6,843 bases of DNA from Phycisphaerales bacterium (GTDB taxonomy: Bacteria; Planctomycetota; Phycisphaerae; Tepidisphaerales; Tepidisphaeraceae): contig JAQGHJ010000498.1 in assembly GCA_028288905.1 (NCBI GenBank), positions 1 through 6,843 on the forward strand. Direction: 5' to 3'. Shown in pieces: positions 6,545-6,843 of the stretch. Numbering within the stretch: position 1 is the stretch's first letter; every line of letters begins with the position of its first letter. The notes beneath the pieces were generated by a model. The model worked only from the letters and a program-made list of their open reading frames with translations, was not told where the DNA came from and did not search any database. A program made the translations under genes and the position numbers.

Positions 6545-6560
6545 CCCGGCCCCGGCCGGG
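6545..6560. terminator. GC-rich hairpin between convergent genes
   Basis: CCCGGCC and GGCCGGG face each other across two bases; a six-pair stem with a four-base loop is more realistic. It directly abuts the TGA of the minus-strand gene at 6561-6563 and lies about 85 bases past the glycosyltransferase stop. No T-run follows on either strand, so it is not a classical intrinsic terminator. Confidence 0.3.
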
Positions 6561-6843
6561 TCACGCCTCGCCCCCTCCGCACGCGAGCCAGTCGGCGGAC
6601 ACCGTCCGGCCGCCGGGGCGGGATAGGACCAAGACCTCGTCCCCCTCGCGGGACGCGGGAGACGCCCGGGGGACATATACCGTGACGACGCGGCCCGCGG
6701 CGTCCGCCGGCGAGCACCGGACGGCCACCGCGTCCGGTGCCAGGGCGGTCTGCTGCCGCCCGGTCACCCGGGCCGGCACCGCCCGCCCGTCCCGGACCGT
6801 CCGCAACAGCCCGCGCCGCGCCGCCAGCGCCGCCAGCGCCGCC
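6561..6843 (-). CDS. C-terminal part of an unidentified protein (5' end outside window)
   Basis: Reading leftward from the window edge, 93 codons end at the TGA at 6561-6563. The protein reads as an alanine- and leucine-rich stretch, then RRGLLRTVRDGRAVPARVTG, a hydrophilic middle, RVVTVYVPR, and GDEVLVLSRPGGRTVSADWL before the end. The order (segment rich in Ala and Leu, then a short basic link with DGRAVPARVTG, then beta-rich sequence closing with GDEVLVL) resembles planctomycete membrane-anchored proteins whose soluble tail ends in GDEV.VLYDP-like motifs. That resemblance is from memory and weak. The frame has no stop up to the edge, so the start lies beyond it; an internal TTG at 6806 is unlikely to be the real start. 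It is convergent with the glycosyltransferase. Confidence 0.5.
   Translation of the reverse strand, partial: AALAALAARRGLLRTVRDGRAVPARVTGRQQTALAPDAVAVRCSPADAAGRVVTVYVPRASPASREGDEVLVLSRPGGRTVSADWLACGGGEA
6817..6843. repeat. Three tandem 9-base units inside the partial gene
   Basis: AGCGCCGCC occurs exactly at 6826-6834 and 6835-6843, preceded by an eight-of-nine match at 6817-6825. On the minus strand it encodes repeated Ala-Ala-Leu. The array reaches the window edge and may continue beyond it. Confidence 0.5.

Noticed and set aside
5600..6676. A 358-codon minus-strand frame over the glycosyltransferase
   Set aside because: It has low-complexity charged and proline-rich sequence with no family features, while the plus strand has ordered GT87-type motifs and membrane helices.

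Overview
The window is very GC-rich, densely coded, and mostly unambiguous at the protein-family level. Its base composition, the GCGAAG-rich inverted repeat, the ParD-type antitoxin remnant and the envelope genes resemble large-genome Planctomycetes of the Gemmata type. That assignment is inferred from style and memory of the group; no marker gene in the window proves it.

Left part (1-2391): two plus-strand genes for sugar modification. The first is a DegT/DnrJ/EryC1/StrS-type PLP aminotransferase (25-1179) and the second a Gfo/Idh/MocA-type NAD(P)-dependent oxidoreductase (1390-2391). In nucleotide-sugar pathways this pair typically oxidises a sugar hydroxyl to a ketone and then aminates it, giving amino sugars for surface polysaccharide. 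The 210-bp gap between them holds a long imperfect inverted repeat (arms 1200-1236 and 1319-1355) built from GCGAAG words.

Middle part (2392-3727): small accessory genes. Two tandem genes (2489-2836 and 3020-3364) encode paralogous proteins of 115 and 114 residues, about half identical, each with two predicted membrane segments and a conserved C-terminal block; I do not recognise the family. They are followed by the remnant of a ParD-like ribbon-helix-helix antitoxin (from 3464). It is interrupted by an in-frame TAG after 37 codons, has lost its own terminal stop, and has no toxin gene beside it.

Right part (3728-6843): a minus-strand RodA/FtsW-family peptidoglycan polymerase (3728-4828, with coding signal continuing upstream to about 4987) is divergent from a plus-strand GT87/DUF2029-type membrane glycosyltransferase (5156-6460). 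At the right edge the 3' end of a minus-strand gene of unknown function enters the window (stop at 6561-6563).

Most functions point to the cell envelope: sugar-precursor modification, glycan polymerisation and lipid-linked sugar transfer. Nothing shows that they form one operon. The least ordinary items are the tandem small membrane-protein family, the decayed antitoxin joined tail-to-tail with rodA, and the inverted-repeat element. I found no convincing new multi-gene defence or mobile system.
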